Positions 1 to 8,957 of a stretch of 64,000 nucleotides of DNA are shown piece by piece. Position 1 is the first letter of the stretch. Every line of letters begins with the position of its first letter. The stretch is from CAZWSC01 sp964636385 (GTDB lineage Bacteria > Eisenbacteria > RBG-16-71-46 > CAIMUX01). The notes under the pieces are model-generated. The model was not told the DNA's origin and did not search any database. It worked only from the letters and a program-made list of their open reading frames with translations. The position numbers and the translations under genes are program-made. The DNA is taken from contig CAZWSC010000063.1 of NCBI GenBank assembly GCA_964636385.1, positions 1-64,000 of the forward strand, in the 5' to 3' direction.

Positions 1-1884
1 TGCCGACTCCTCGGAGTTGGCCGCGTTCTGCTGCGTCACCTGGTTCATCTGCTCGACCGCGACATTCACCTGGTCGATGCCGGAGCTCTGCTGCTCGGAC
101 GCAGCCGAGATCTCGCGCATCACATCGCCGACCTTGCCGGCCTGCTCCGCGATCTCGCGCAGCTTGCCAAGAACCTCGCCGTTCAGCTCCACGCCGCTCT
201 GAGCGTGCTGCACCGACTCTTCGATCATGCTCGCCGTGCTCTTGGCCGCCTCAGCGCTCCTCATGGCGAGGTTGCGGACCTCTTCGGCCACGACTGCGAA
301 ACCCTTGCCCGCGTCACCCGCTCGCGCAGCCTCGACAGCCGCGTTCAGTGCCAGCAGGTTCGTCTGGAACGCGATCTCGTCGATCGTCTTCACGATCCGG
401 GCCGTCGAGTCGGAACTCTCCTTGATCCGGTCCATGGCCTGGCTCATCCGCTCCATGCTGTTGAGGCCGTCGTCGGCGCTGCGTTTCGCAGCCTCGCTCA
501 GGCCCTGGGCCTCACGGGCGTTCCCCTCGCTGGACCTGGACATGGAGGCCATCTCCTGCAAACTGCTGGAGATCTCCTCGATGCTGCTGGCCTGCTCCGA
601 GGCGCCCTGCGCGAGAGCCTGGCTGCCCGACCCGATCTGGCCGGATGCCGAGGCCACCTGTTCAGTGGCCACGAGCACCTGCTGCAGCGCCTGGTCCAGG
701 TTGTCCACAGCCGCGTTCAGCGAGTTCTTGATCTTCGCAAGGTCGCCCTTGTACTGGCCGTGCATCCGCGCCGTCAGATCCCGCTGAGCGAGCCTCTCCA
801 GAACCCGGGAGGCCTCCTGGATCGGCTGGATCACCGAGTCGAGCGTGTCGTTGAAGCCCTGGACGACGTCCCTGTAGCCGCCCTGGAACTTGCCGGCGTC
901 GCCGCGGGTCTCCAGACGGCCATCCACAGCCGCCTTGGCAAGCGTGGTTGCCTCGGCCACCAGGTCCCTCAGCGACTCGATGGTGCGCTGAAGGGCCGGG
1001 CTGATCTCGTCGTCCTTGTCTTTGGCCTCGACCTGCACCAAGACATCCCCCTCGGAGATCCTGTGCATCGTGCCCACGACCTGCGTCTGGAGGTCCTCGG
1101 CAAACTGGTCCATGGCCTGGGCCAGAACCCCGATCTCGTCTTTGCCTTTCACACCGGTGCGCATCTTCAGGCGCCCCTTGCCCATCTCCTGGATCATGGT
1201 CACCACGCGCGCGATCGGCTTCGAGATCGACCGGGACACCACGAGATGAACTACGACTGCCAGAACCATCACAATCGCAACGACCGCTATAATGACCGGA
1301 GTGGCGACCTGCCGGATCTGCGCGTGTACATTGTCCGTGTAGACCCCGGTTCCAATGATCCAGTCCCAACCGCCCATCAGCTTCACGTAGCTGATCTTGG
1401 GCACCCGCTCGGTCTGATTCGGCCTGGGCCACATGTAGTCGACGAAACCCTCGCCGTTGCTTCTGCATACTTCTGCCATTGCCTGGAACAGGTTCTGCTC
1501 CCTGCCCATGGCAACGTTGTAGTTGGGTGAGTTCAATACCTCCCCATCCAGGGCGGGGTTGATAGGATGCATGATCATGGTGGGATAGGGCAGAGTGGCG
1601 TCGTTGATCCAGAAGTACTCTATCCCTTCGTACCGGAGGCATCTGATCTGTGCTATGGCCTGAGCCTTGGCGTCTTCTTCAGACATCCTGCCGTCTCTGT
1701 ACTCGTTGTAGTAGTACTCGGCAATCCCGTACCCGATCTCGGCACCGGCCCTGGCAGTTCCATTCCTGGCATCGTGTATGGCGTCTGCGAACCGGGTACT
1801 CGCGAAATAGACAATCCCGCAGAACGTCACTACGACACCCAGGACGATCGCATAAACCCTTGTGGCGATCTTCATCGTCTTCAT
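1..1884 (-). CDS. Methyl-accepting chemotaxis protein, 3' end cut by window edge
   Basis: Transmembrane chemoreceptor that passes ligand signals to CheA. Read on the minus strand from ATG 1884 (GGGAG ribosome site 7 nt upstream), it gives 628 codons with no stop before the edge. Seen in order: an N-terminal membrane segment (about residues 6-25), a periplasmic single-Cache-like domain (motif EYFWINDATLPYPTMIMHP, then GGWDWIIGTGVY), a second membrane helix, HAMP-like segments and a long coiled coil. The signalling hairpin signature is present (EIAFQTNLLALNAAVEAARA and following GFAVVAEEVRNLA). The C-terminus, including any CheR tether, is missing. It lies 276 bp downstream of cheA on the same strand, which suggests joint expression. 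Family assignment is secure; the ligand is unknown. Confidence 0.95.
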   Translation of the reverse strand, partial: MKTMKIATRVYAIVLGVVVTFCGIVYFASTRFADAIHDARNGTARAGAEIGYGIAEYYYNEYRDGRMSEEDAKAQAIAQIRCLRYEGIEYFWINDATLPYPTMIMHPINPALDGEVLNSPNYNVAMGREQNLFQAMAEVCRSNGEGFVDYMWPRPNQTERVPKISYVKLMGGWDWIIGTGVYTDNVHAQIRQVATPVIIAVVAIVMVLAVVVHLVVSRSISKPIARVVTMIQEMGKGRLKMRTGVKGKDEIGVLAQAMDQFAEDLQTQVVGTMHRISEGDVLVQVEAKDKDDEISPALQRTIESLRDLVAEATTLAKAAVDGRLETRGDAGKFQGGYRDVVQGFNDTLDSVIQPIQEASRVLERLAQRDLTARMHGQYKGDLAKIKNSLNAAVDNLDQALQQVLVATEQVASASGQIGSGSQALAQGASEQASSIEEISSSLQEMASMSRSSEGNAREAQGLSEAAKRSADDGLNSMERMSQAMDRIKESSDSTARIVKTIDEIAFQTNLLALNAAVEAARAGDAGKGFAVVAEEVRNLAMRSAEAAKSTASMIEESVQHAQSGVELNGEVLGKLREIAEQAGKVGDVMREISAASEQQSSGIDQVNVAVEQMNQVTQQNAANSEESA

Positions 1885-2160
1885 ACGGTATCTCCCTTGA
1901 TGCAGCTCGTTGCAAGATCCGCCTGATGTAGAAACACCGTCATCTATACCTGACCTGCAGCCCCGCCCGGCCTTCCCCGTCCGGTCTGCTCTCTGTACAA
2001 GTACTGGAATGTTCTCTGGTCTCCGGGTCCCTCATTGCAGCCGGGAACGCTGTCTTGCTGCTGTATGCACATTTCCGTTCCGCAGAGCCAACGGCCCGGC
2101 AACCCGCCCCACCCGGAGCTTTGGCAACCGGGACCCGGGCCGGCTTTCTCACCGGCCCCA

Positions 2161-4779
2161 TCACGCCGCCATCATCTCCGCCAGCGCCGCGTGGTTCACC
2201 GGCGTCAGACCTCCCCTGGACAGGGCGCTGATGCCGCCCGGATCCAGGATCATGCCTACACGCCCGTCTCCCAGGATCGCGCCGCCCGAGACGCCCATCA
2301 CCTTCCCCACACCCTCCCCCAGCGACTTCGCCACCACCTGCTGCTGGCCGAGCAGTTCGTCCACCTGGAGCGCGAGCCTGCGGTCGCCGTCGTCGATGAC
2401 CACGAGCAGAGCGTCGGTAGGCTTCTCGATGGCTCCTTCCAGCATGAACAGGCGGTGCAGCCGTACAATCGGCACAAGACTCCCCTGCAGCATCACCATC
2501 TCCCCCCTGCCTGTGATGGTGGAGATGACTGACTGCTCGGGGCGGAAACTCATGTGTATGGATATGGTCGGCAGGATGAAACGCTGGCTGCCGACCCTGA
2601 TCAGCATGCCGTCCGTGATCGCCAGTGTGAGGGGCAGCTTCACGGTGAACACTGTCCCCTTGCCGAGTTCCGAGCTGATCTCGACGCGCCCTCTCAGGGA
2701 CTGGATCGCGCGTCGCACAACGTCCATCCCGACGCCGCGGCCCGATACCTCGGTCACCTTTTCTGCGGTGGAGAAGCCGGCCTCGAAGATCAGGTTGAAG
2801 ACCTCGGTGTCGGTCATCCCCTTGTCCGTCTCGATGAGGCCGCGCTCGATCGCCTTGGCCGCGATCTTCTCCCTGTCCAGGCCCTTGCCGTCGTCCGTGA
2901 GTTCGACCACGACATTCCCGCCCGCGTGATAGGCGGACAGGACGACGCGCCCGGCAGGCGGCTTGCCCGCCGCTGCGCGCGCTTCGGGGGACTCGATCCC
3001 GTGATCCGCGGCGTTGCGGATCATGTGTACAAGCGGATCCCCGATCACATCGACCATGTTGCGGTCGATCTCGGTGTCCTCGCCCTTCGTGACGAACTCG
3101 ACGTGCTTGCCGCTCTTCTGGGCCAGGTCGCGCACCAGCCGCGTCATCTTCTGGAAGGTCGGCTTGAGGGGGACCATCCGCATCGACATGGTGAGGCCCT
3201 GGAGCTCGCGCACGATCTTTCCTGCGTGCGTGACCTTGCGCTGGAGGTCGTGCCTGTTCTCCCTAACGACGGTGCCGTCCTGGGCCACCATCGACTGGGC
3301 GATGACCAGCTCGCCGACCATGTCGATCAGCCGGTCCAGCCGCTCGGTGCGCACACGGACAGAGGCATCCGCCCCTGCGTCCGACTTGCCCTGGATCCGC
3401 TTCTGCGTGCGCAGGGCCTTCGACACATCCCCGGCTGACGCCACCTTCTCCTTGAGCAGTGCCTGGCCGATCTTCCCGCCCGCCTGTGAGGCGGCTACCT
3501 GTTCCACCTTCTCGCGTTCAGCCTTGCTGCACCCGACCAGAAGATCACCCACGCGGAGATCGAGGCAATCACCCTCAGAGGAATCGCCGCTTACACCTGC
3601 CGCCTCGGGATTGCCCAGGACCTCCAGGAACTCGTCGTATCCGTCCGGCCTGCTGAGCGGGGCGCCGTCCATCGCCCCGTGGATGTCGTCAACCAGGAAC
3701 TTCAGCATGTCGCAGGAGCGCAGGCAGAGATCGGCATACCCTCCGGTGCAGAGGATCTCCTTGTCCCTGACGCGCGTAAGCAGGTTCTCAGCCCTGTGCG
3801 CCAGCCCCCCCATGAGAGTGACGCCCAGGAAGCCGGACGTGCCCTTTATCGTGTGGAAGGCGCGGAAGACTGTGTTGATAGCCTCCATGTTCTCGGAATC
3901 GGCTTCGAGTTCGAGAAGGGCGCCCTCGGCGGATTCGATGAGATCACGGCACTCCGTGACGAACTCACCCATCAGCTCGCGGTCGAAGTCGGCCGGCAGA
4001 TACTCCTCGCCGGATGTGCCGCCACTGGCTACTGCAGGAGCTGATGCGCCGCCTGCTGTTGTCCCGGGAGTTGCACCGGCGGCGTCGGGTGTCTGACCCG
4101 GCACATCCGCCGGCTGTGGTTGCGGTGCAGGCGAAGAGGCCTGCGACGCCGCGGGTTGGCCTGCATCCGGCTGCGTCTGTCCGTCCCGGCCCCGCGCCTT
4201 CATCTGCAGTGCTACGGTGGACTCGCGGAGGTGGTCGGACACCTCATCCAGCCTGCTGACGGCAAGGTCGAACTCGGCCTGCGGATCCCCGCACTCGCCC
4301 GCCGTCAGGCGCTCGATCGGCTCCATCGCACTGGCCAGCCCCGCGCGGATTTCGGGATCGAAGCCGGGCTCGTTCTCCATCTTCAGAGCCTGCTCCCGGA
4401 TTGCGGAGAGGGCATCCCTGTCCTTTGGATCGACGCCAACCATGCGGGAGGCCAGGGCGTTGAGCTGCTCCCCCGCTACACGAAGGGCGCGGCCGGGATC
4501 CTCCCGGGAACAGGCGGGATCGGCAGCTTCATGCATCTCAGAGGAGGCGTCAGCGGACCCGCCGAGCATCCTGCGCAGATCATGGCGCGCATCGACGGCC
4601 GCCAGCCATGAATCGGGGTCGTCGCCCGATCTGATGAGGTCATGCGCCGCCTGCATCCCCTTGTACACGGGCGCCGCCGGCCCTTCCGAACCGCCAGGTA
4701 TTCCGAGACGATCCATCGCCTCTATCCCCAGCACGAGTAGCTCACACAGTAATGCCAGCTCTTCGGGATCCCGCTGCAT
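2161..4779 (-). CDS. cheA: Chemotaxis histidine kinase CheA
   Basis: Cytoplasmic kinase that autophosphorylates on an HPt histidine and hands phosphate to CheY/CheB-type receivers. It is 872 residues long. A poorly conserved 230-residue N-terminal part rich in Pro/Ala/Gln linker precedes the HPt domain, where FRAFHTIKGTSGF places the phospho-accepting histidine at about residue 309. The P3 dimerisation helices (RLDRLIDMVGELVIAQS), the P4 ATPase (N-box VHMIRNAADHGIE, G-box DDGKGLD, GRGVGMDVV) and a C-terminal CheW-like P5 domain follow. The usual CheA has its HPt at the very N-terminus, so the long extension is unusual. No cheW, cheY, cheR or cheB lies in the window; a chemoreceptor follows directly. 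Assignment is firm. Confidence 0.95.
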   Translation of the reverse strand: MQRDPEELALLCELLVLGIEAMDRLGIPGGSEGPAAPVYKGMQAAHDLIRSGDDPDSWLAAVDARHDLRRMLGGSADASSEMHEAADPACSREDPGRALRVAGEQLNALASRMVGVDPKDRDALSAIREQALKMENEPGFDPEIRAGLASAMEPIERLTAGECGDPQAEFDLAVSRLDEVSDHLRESTVALQMKARGRDGQTQPDAGQPAASQASSPAPQPQPADVPGQTPDAAGATPGTTAGGASAPAVASGGTSGEEYLPADFDRELMGEFVTECRDLIESAEGALLELEADSENMEAINTVFRAFHTIKGTSGFLGVTLMGGLAHRAENLLTRVRDKEILCTGGYADLCLRSCDMLKFLVDDIHGAMDGAPLSRPDGYDEFLEVLGNPEAAGVSGDSSEGDCLDLRVGDLLVGCSKAEREKVEQVAASQAGGKIGQALLKEKVASAGDVSKALRTQKRIQGKSDAGADASVRVRTERLDRLIDMVGELVIAQSMVAQDGTVVRENRHDLQRKVTHAGKIVRELQGLTMSMRMVPLKPTFQKMTRLVRDLAQKSGKHVEFVTKGEDTEIDRNMVDVIGDPLVHMIRNAADHGIESPEARAAAGKPPAGRVVLSAYHAGGNVVVELTDDGKGLDREKIAAKAIERGLIETDKGMTDTEVFNLIFEAGFSTAEKVTEVSGRGVGMDVVRRAIQSLRGRVEISSELGKGTVFTVKLPLTLAITDGMLIRVGSQRFILPTISIHMSFRPEQSVISTITGRGEMVMLQGSLVPIVRLHRLFMLEGAIEKPTDALLVVIDDGDRRLALQVDELLGQQQVVAKSLGEGVGKVMGVSGGAILGDGRVGMILDPGGISALSRGGLTPVNHAALAEMMAA

Positions 4780-4974
4780 CAGACCTCCAGACGCCCAGGG
4801 GCATCCGTTCCCCGGTAACAGGTCTCCAGTGGAGTCAGGGTGACAGACTCAGTTCATGAGTCACTCCCGGGCCGCACATGGAGAAATCTCCCTCTCCGTG
4901 TTCGGGAGATAGACCTGCCTGCTTGAGGAATCTGATACGTAGCGTTGCATCCGCACAGCCTGGCGGCGGCAGTC
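4780..4974. other. Divergent intergenic stretch between cheA and the hydrolase gene
   Basis: No convincing gene here. Together with the following promoter and leader it forms a 393 bp gap between two divergent genes (4780-5172). Short open frames on both strands have no recognisable product. A promoter for cheA should lie here, but I could not pick a convincing one. Confidence 0.5.
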
Positions 4975-5003
4975 TTGAATTCCGGGGCAGGACAGGCTAA
5001 AAT
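4975..5003 (+). promoter_or_regulatory. Sigma-70-type promoter for the hydrolase gene
   Basis: TTGAAT (4975-4980), a 17-base spacer and TAAAAT (4998-5003) match the -35 and -10 boxes at 4 of 6 and 5 of 6 positions with ideal spacing. It lies upstream of the hydrolase start at 5173 and predicts a leader of about 160 nt. This is a prediction from sequence only. Confidence 0.5.
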
Positions 5004-5041
5004 ATCAGCTGAACTTACGGTTAACCCGGAGGGGAGGAACT

Positions 5042-5139
5042 GCGAAACACGCCAAGGGACGCGAAACGGGAAACCGGGGGGGGGCGAGCACGAAGGGTTC
5101 GTCAACCAGTTCGTCAACCACACCTTTCGTGTGTTTCGC
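5042..5139 (+). repeat. Structured leader: tandem 12-mer and inverted repeat
   Basis: GTTCGTCAACCA occurs twice head to tail (5097-5108 and 5109-5120). A 9-base inverted repeat GCGAAACAC/GTGTTTCGC (5042-5050 with 5131-5139) encloses it. A small CGG-GAAA-CCG GNRA-type hairpin sits at 5067-5076. The elements lie in the predicted 5' untranslated leader of the hydrolase gene. I do not recognise a known riboswitch class. Confidence 0.6.
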
Positions 5140-5172
5140 GCATCTCGTAGTTCCGGTCTTTTGGAGGACATC

Positions 5173-6423
5173 ATGAACGCGTCTCGCACCATCCATCGTC
5201 CAGTCCGCCTGCCAATGGGTCTGATCGCTCTGGCCGTAGCCCTTGTGCTGTCTGCAGCCGTCCCCGGATCGGCGACCGCATGGGAGATCGGTCACCGCTT
5301 CATCACGTGGACCGACCCGGACCGTGGCAACAGGCAGATCGGCACCCATGTCTACTACCCGGCCGACACGCCGGGAGACAATGTGCCGGTCGGAGGGGGC
5401 GGCGAGTTTCGGTTCCCGGTCGCCGTATTCGGCCACGGCTATCTGATGGTGTACAGCGCATATGAGAACATCTGGACGTCGCTGGTGCCTCAGGGGTATA
5501 TCGTGGCCTTGCCAACGACTGAGGGGAACCTCTTCCCCAGTCACCAGAACTTCGGCCTGGACATCTCCTTCCTGGCTGATGCGATCAGGGCTGATGGAGC
5601 CGATCCGGCCTCTCCCTTCTTCGGTGCGGTTGCGCAGACGGCCGCGGTCATGGGGCACTCGATGGGAGGGGGCGCCTCTATCCTGGCTGCATCCCAGAAT
5701 CCGACGATCACTGCAGTGGCCAATCTCGCAGCGGCCGACACCAATCCCTCGGCCATCGACGCGGCAGCCAACGTCACGGCGGAGGCTTTGATGTTCGCGG
5801 GATCCCTCGACTGCGTGACTCCGCCCCAGAACCACCAGATCCCCATCTACACCAACCTGGAATCTGAGTGCCGGACCCTGATCACGCTGACCGGCGCGAG
5901 CCACTGCCAGTTCGCGGAGTACAACTTCTACTGCAGTCTGGGCGAAGGTGGGTGCGACGATCCGACGATCACGCGGACGCAGCAGCACGCTACTGTGGAT
6001 CACTTCCTCCTGCCCTGGCTGGACGCAGTGCTGAAGGACGACCTCGCTGCATGGGACCTCTTCCAGCAGCGCCTCGAGGAGTCAACGCAGGTCACGTACG
6101 AGCAGGACTGCCCGCCTCCGGCCTCGGCACCTGCACTGGCCGACCGGATTGCAGGAGGGGTTGCAGCCTATCCGAATCCGTTCCGGGAGACGTCGACGAT
6201 TCGCTTCACCACAGCCGCAGGCGGCCCTGTGCGCCTGGAGATCTTCGATGCGTCGGGCAGACTGGTGCGTGGCCTTCCCGCCTGGCCGGCCCCCTCCGGC
6301 ATGGGCGAGATAGTCTGGGACGGACGCCAGGAGTCGGGGCGTGAGGCACCCGCCGGGGTATACTTCCTGAGGCTCGTCGCTCCGGAGGGACGCTCTTCGG
6401 GCACGATCATCCGGGTGGAGTGA
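5173..6423 (+). CDS. Secreted alpha/beta hydrolase with FlgD-like C-terminal sorting domain
   Basis: Predicted exported esterase/lipase-type hydrolase. The ATG at 5173 follows TTGGAGGACATC and opens a signal peptide (about residues 1-36); an in-frame upstream start at 4945 lacks this logic. The nucleophile elbow is GHSMGGGAS, in a fold resembling dienelactone hydrolases, chlorophyllases and polyester hydrolases; a late GASHCQF histidine fits the catalytic triad. Paired cysteines suggest disulfides. The last 85 residues (AYPNPFRETSTIRF, then a GVYFLRL end) form a FlgD-Ig-like domain of the kind used for type IX-like surface delivery. The natural substrate cannot be read from the sequence. The gene ends 2 bp from the convergent Elp3 gene. 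Confidence 0.85.
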   Translation: MNASRTIHRPVRLPMGLIALAVALVLSAAVPGSATAWEIGHRFITWTDPDRGNRQIGTHVYYPADTPGDNVPVGGGGEFRFPVAVFGHGYLMVYSAYENIWTSLVPQGYIVALPTTEGNLFPSHQNFGLDISFLADAIRADGADPASPFFGAVAQTAAVMGHSMGGGASILAASQNPTITAVANLAAADTNPSAIDAAANVTAEALMFAGSLDCVTPPQNHQIPIYTNLESECRTLITLTGASHCQFAEYNFYCSLGEGGCDDPTITRTQQHATVDHFLLPWLDAVLKDDLAAWDLFQQRLEESTQVTYEQDCPPPASAPALADRIAGGVAAYPNPFRETSTIRFTTAAGGPVRLEIFDASGRLVRGLPAWPAPSGMGEIVWDGRQESGREAPAGVYFLRLVAPEGRSSGTIIRVE

Positions 6424-6425
6424 GG

Positions 6426-8141
6426 CTACAGCCGCCTGACCATGTAGGTCCCTTCCAGGTCGTACCCGCGGTCACGGTAGTAAGGGCGCGTTCCAACGGC
6501 GGCAATCACGGCGATGCGCCCGTACCGCGCATCACGCGCAAGCCTCTCCGCCTCCGCCAGGAGCGCCGTGCCCAGGCCCTGGTGCTGGGCCTGGCCGAAG
6601 CCCTCCCCGCCGATCGACAGCGCCGGGCCGTACACATGCACCTCGCGCACGAGGGCTGCGCCCCGAATCCCCGGCAGGGCTGCCACAAGCTCCGCCCGCG
6701 CCCCGACCGGCAGTAGAAGACGCAGGTATCCGGCCACCCGTCCCGCGCGATCCTGGAAGGAGAGGAACCGTTCCTCTCCGGCGGTCGTTGCGTACCTCAG
6801 CAGCTTCAGCGATAGCAGGCCCGGGTCCACCATCTCCCCGCGGATCTCCCGGCACCTCAGGCACCGGCACTCGCGGCCCGATCGGCGGAGTTCTCCCTGC
6901 ACAAGCTCCCGCAGGTTCGAGATGCGGCATCCTTCCACAACATAGCTCGACGGGATGTCGCGGTAGACGCGGTTGATGCGACAGTACTCCGGGACCATCG
7001 CCTTGCAGTCCGCCACCAGCCGGATCAGATCAGAATCGCTGTACGGCTTGTACAGCCCCTTCTCCCAGTACTTGTACAGACCGGTCTCTTCCAGCAGGGA
7101 ACATGGGTAGATCTTGATCTCGTCCGGACGCAGACCCGGGTCGCTCCACATCCTGGCGAAGTCCGCCCTGTCCCGCTCCGGGTCGGATCCGAGGAGGTTG
7201 GGCATCCAGTGCAGGATCACCTTGAACCCCGCCCTGCGGAGGAGCCCGACCGCCCTTGCCGCATCCTGTGCCGTGTGGCCCCGCAGGTTGGCATTCAGTA
7301 CGGCATCATCGAATGACTGCGCTCCCAGCTGGACCTTGGTCACTCCCTGCAGGCGCAGCCGCACTACAGTCCGGACGTCGATCCCGTCCGGCCGGGTCTC
7401 TACCACAAGCCCCACATTCCTGTGACGCGCCGTCTCGTTCATCCGCTGCGCATCCTCGAGGCTTTCCGCCCCGTCGCCGTTCATCGCTTCGAGACAGCGG
7501 CGGAGAAACCGGTCCTGGTACTCCCGTGGATATGCAGTCCACGACCCGCCAAGGACAAGCAGCTCGACCTTGTCGACCGGGTGGCCGTTGGTCCGCAGGG
7601 CCTCCATCCGCGCCAGCGTCTGTGAATGCGGATCGAACCCGTGCTGCCATGCCCGCTGCGCCCCAGGCTCGCCGGAGAGATAGCTCTTCGGCATGCACTC
7701 TTCCGTGGGACAGAAGATGCACTCCCCCGGGCATGGGCCGGGCCTCGTCAGCACGGTCACCGGCGCAACGCCCGACAGGGTGCGGATCGGCTTCATCCGA
7801 ATGCTGCGGACGAGGGCCTCGTCGAAGCTCAGAGTGCCCTGTTCGCACATACGGAGGTAGACGCGGATGAGAAGATTCTTGCTGTAGAGACGGCCGCCGT
7901 CACGGGGGTGGCGCTTCAGTATTGCGCGAAGGGACCGGTCGCTCAGACCGGGGGCGGGACCTGGTCCCCGGGAGGAGTCCACACGGCAAGCCTGCTGGAG
8001 CTGTCCCGACTTCGCCCCGGCTTCTGCGGTGATTGCCTGGATCTCCCTGAAGATCGCGAGGACGGCCTCCCTGTGCGCGTCGAGGTCATCCACCTGCCGC
8101 GACCGCCGCCAGTTCTCGGACGATTTCGCATCGTGTTCCAT
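6426..8141 (-). CDS. Elp3-like radical SAM/GNAT tRNA U34 acetyltransferase
   Basis: Homologue of the catalytic Elongator subunit, which uses acetyl-CoA and a radical SAM centre to start cm5U formation at wobble uridine 34 of tRNA. The 571-residue protein has the Elp3 cluster motif (RPGPCPGECIFCPTE), a radical SAM barrel (VELLVLGGSWTAYP; VVETRPDGID; VQLGAQSFDDAVL), a cysteine-rich segment (RECRCLRCREIRG) and a C-terminal GNAT domain with a GLGTALLAEAERLAR-type acetyl-CoA loop. Length and order match stand-alone bacterial and archaeal Elp3. It starts 24 bp from the divergent methyltransferase gene. No other Elongator subunits are visible, as expected in bacteria. Confidence 0.9.
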   Translation of the reverse strand: MEHDAKSSENWRRSRQVDDLDAHREAVLAIFREIQAITAEAGAKSGQLQQACRVDSSRGPGPAPGLSDRSLRAILKRHPRDGGRLYSKNLLIRVYLRMCEQGTLSFDEALVRSIRMKPIRTLSGVAPVTVLTRPGPCPGECIFCPTEECMPKSYLSGEPGAQRAWQHGFDPHSQTLARMEALRTNGHPVDKVELLVLGGSWTAYPREYQDRFLRRCLEAMNGDGAESLEDAQRMNETARHRNVGLVVETRPDGIDVRTVVRLRLQGVTKVQLGAQSFDDAVLNANLRGHTAQDAARAVGLLRRAGFKVILHWMPNLLGSDPERDRADFARMWSDPGLRPDEIKIYPCSLLEETGLYKYWEKGLYKPYSDSDLIRLVADCKAMVPEYCRINRVYRDIPSSYVVEGCRISNLRELVQGELRRSGRECRCLRCREIRGEMVDPGLLSLKLLRYATTAGEERFLSFQDRAGRVAGYLRLLLPVGARAELVAALPGIRGAALVREVHVYGPALSIGGEGFGQAQHQGLGTALLAEAERLARDARYGRIAVIAAVGTRPYYRDRGYDLEGTYMVRRL

Positions 8142-8165
8142 CCCGGGGAGTATACTGACTCAGCC

Positions 8166-8957
8166 ATGGACTCGAACACCGCCCGAAAGCTGATGCGCCT
8201 GAACCGGCGCTTCTACGACCACTTTGCCCTGGAGTTCTCGCGCACCCGGCGCTCGGTCACCGCGGGGGTGAGGCGGGCGCTGGAGCACCTCGCCGGGACG
8301 CGCCGGATGCTGGACCTGGGATGCGGGGACGGCAGGGTCGGACGGCACCTGAGCACGCTGCCGGCTGCCAGGCGGCCATCGCTCTACCTGGGGATCGACT
8401 GCAGTCCGGCCCTCCTGGCCATGCATGAGAAGACGCAGGGATTCGCATGCACGGGTTATCGCCTGGTCCTTGGGGATGTCACCCGCCGCTCATGGGCCGA
8501 CGACCTGGATCTCAAGCCTGGCGATTTCGAGGGCACGTTCTGCCTCGCTCCCGGCATGTTCGACGGCGCGCTCTGCCTGGCGGTGCTCTTCCACATACCC
8601 GGCCGGCTCCGCCGTCTGCGCTTCCTGCGCCGGATGCACTCGTTTCTCGCACCAGAGTCCACTGCCGTTGTTTCCGTATGGCAGTTCCTGCACCTCGAGC
8701 GGTTCCGCCGCAAGATTCTCCCCTGGGGAGAGCTCGGCCTGGACAGGGGCGCGCTGGAGCCGGGTGACCTGCTCATCGACTGGCAGGGACGTGAGCGTGG
8801 CCTTCGGTATGTGCATCACTTTCATCCGGCTGAACTGGAGCAGTTGTGCGGAGAGGCCGGCTTCCGGGTGACACGCCGCTATGTCGAGGACGGCGCGACG
8901 CGGGATCTCAGTCTCTATCTTGTACTGCAGCGCACCTCCCGAACCTGGAGAGAGTAG
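8166..8957 (+). CDS. Class I SAM methyltransferase, Trm9/ALKBH8-like
   Basis: 263-residue methyltransferase. ATG 8166 is chosen because the longer upstream frame runs antisense through the Elp3 gene; GGGGAG lies 14 nt upstream. The N-terminus (NRRFYDHFALEFSRTRR) resembles the start of Trm9 (YNEIAPHFSQTR). Motif I is MLDLGCGDGRVGRHL, the acidic motif II is YLGIDCSPALL, and the segment with LCLAVLFHI and VVSVWQF parallels the AVVHH and YCWAL stretches of Trm9. In eukaryotes Trm9 methylates cm5U34 to mcm5U34, the step after Elp3. Divergent pairing with an Elp3 gene supports the same role here. A generic methyltransferase remains possible. Its 3' end overlaps the convergent kinase gene by 50 bp. 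Confidence 0.75.
   Translation: MDSNTARKLMRLNRRFYDHFALEFSRTRRSVTAGVRRALEHLAGTRRMLDLGCGDGRVGRHLSTLPAARRPSLYLGIDCSPALLAMHEKTQGFACTGYRLVLGDVTRRSWADDLDLKPGDFEGTFCLAPGMFDGALCLAVLFHIPGRLRRLRFLRRMHSFLAPESTAVVSVWQFLHLERFRRKILPWGELGLDRGALEPGDLLIDWQGRERGLRYVHHFHPAELEQLCGEAGFRVTRRYVEDGATRDLSLYLVLQRTSRTWRE

Noticed and set aside
662..1642. Long minus-strand open frame of 326 codons in the left-edge gene
   Set aside because: It is a shifted frame of the chemoreceptor; its translation is low-complexity and lacks any motif.
5067..5076. GNRA-type hairpin and nearby GGGACGCGAAAC taken as a c-di-GMP-I riboswitch
   Set aside because: The order of conserved blocks does not match the class and the receptor arm is missing.
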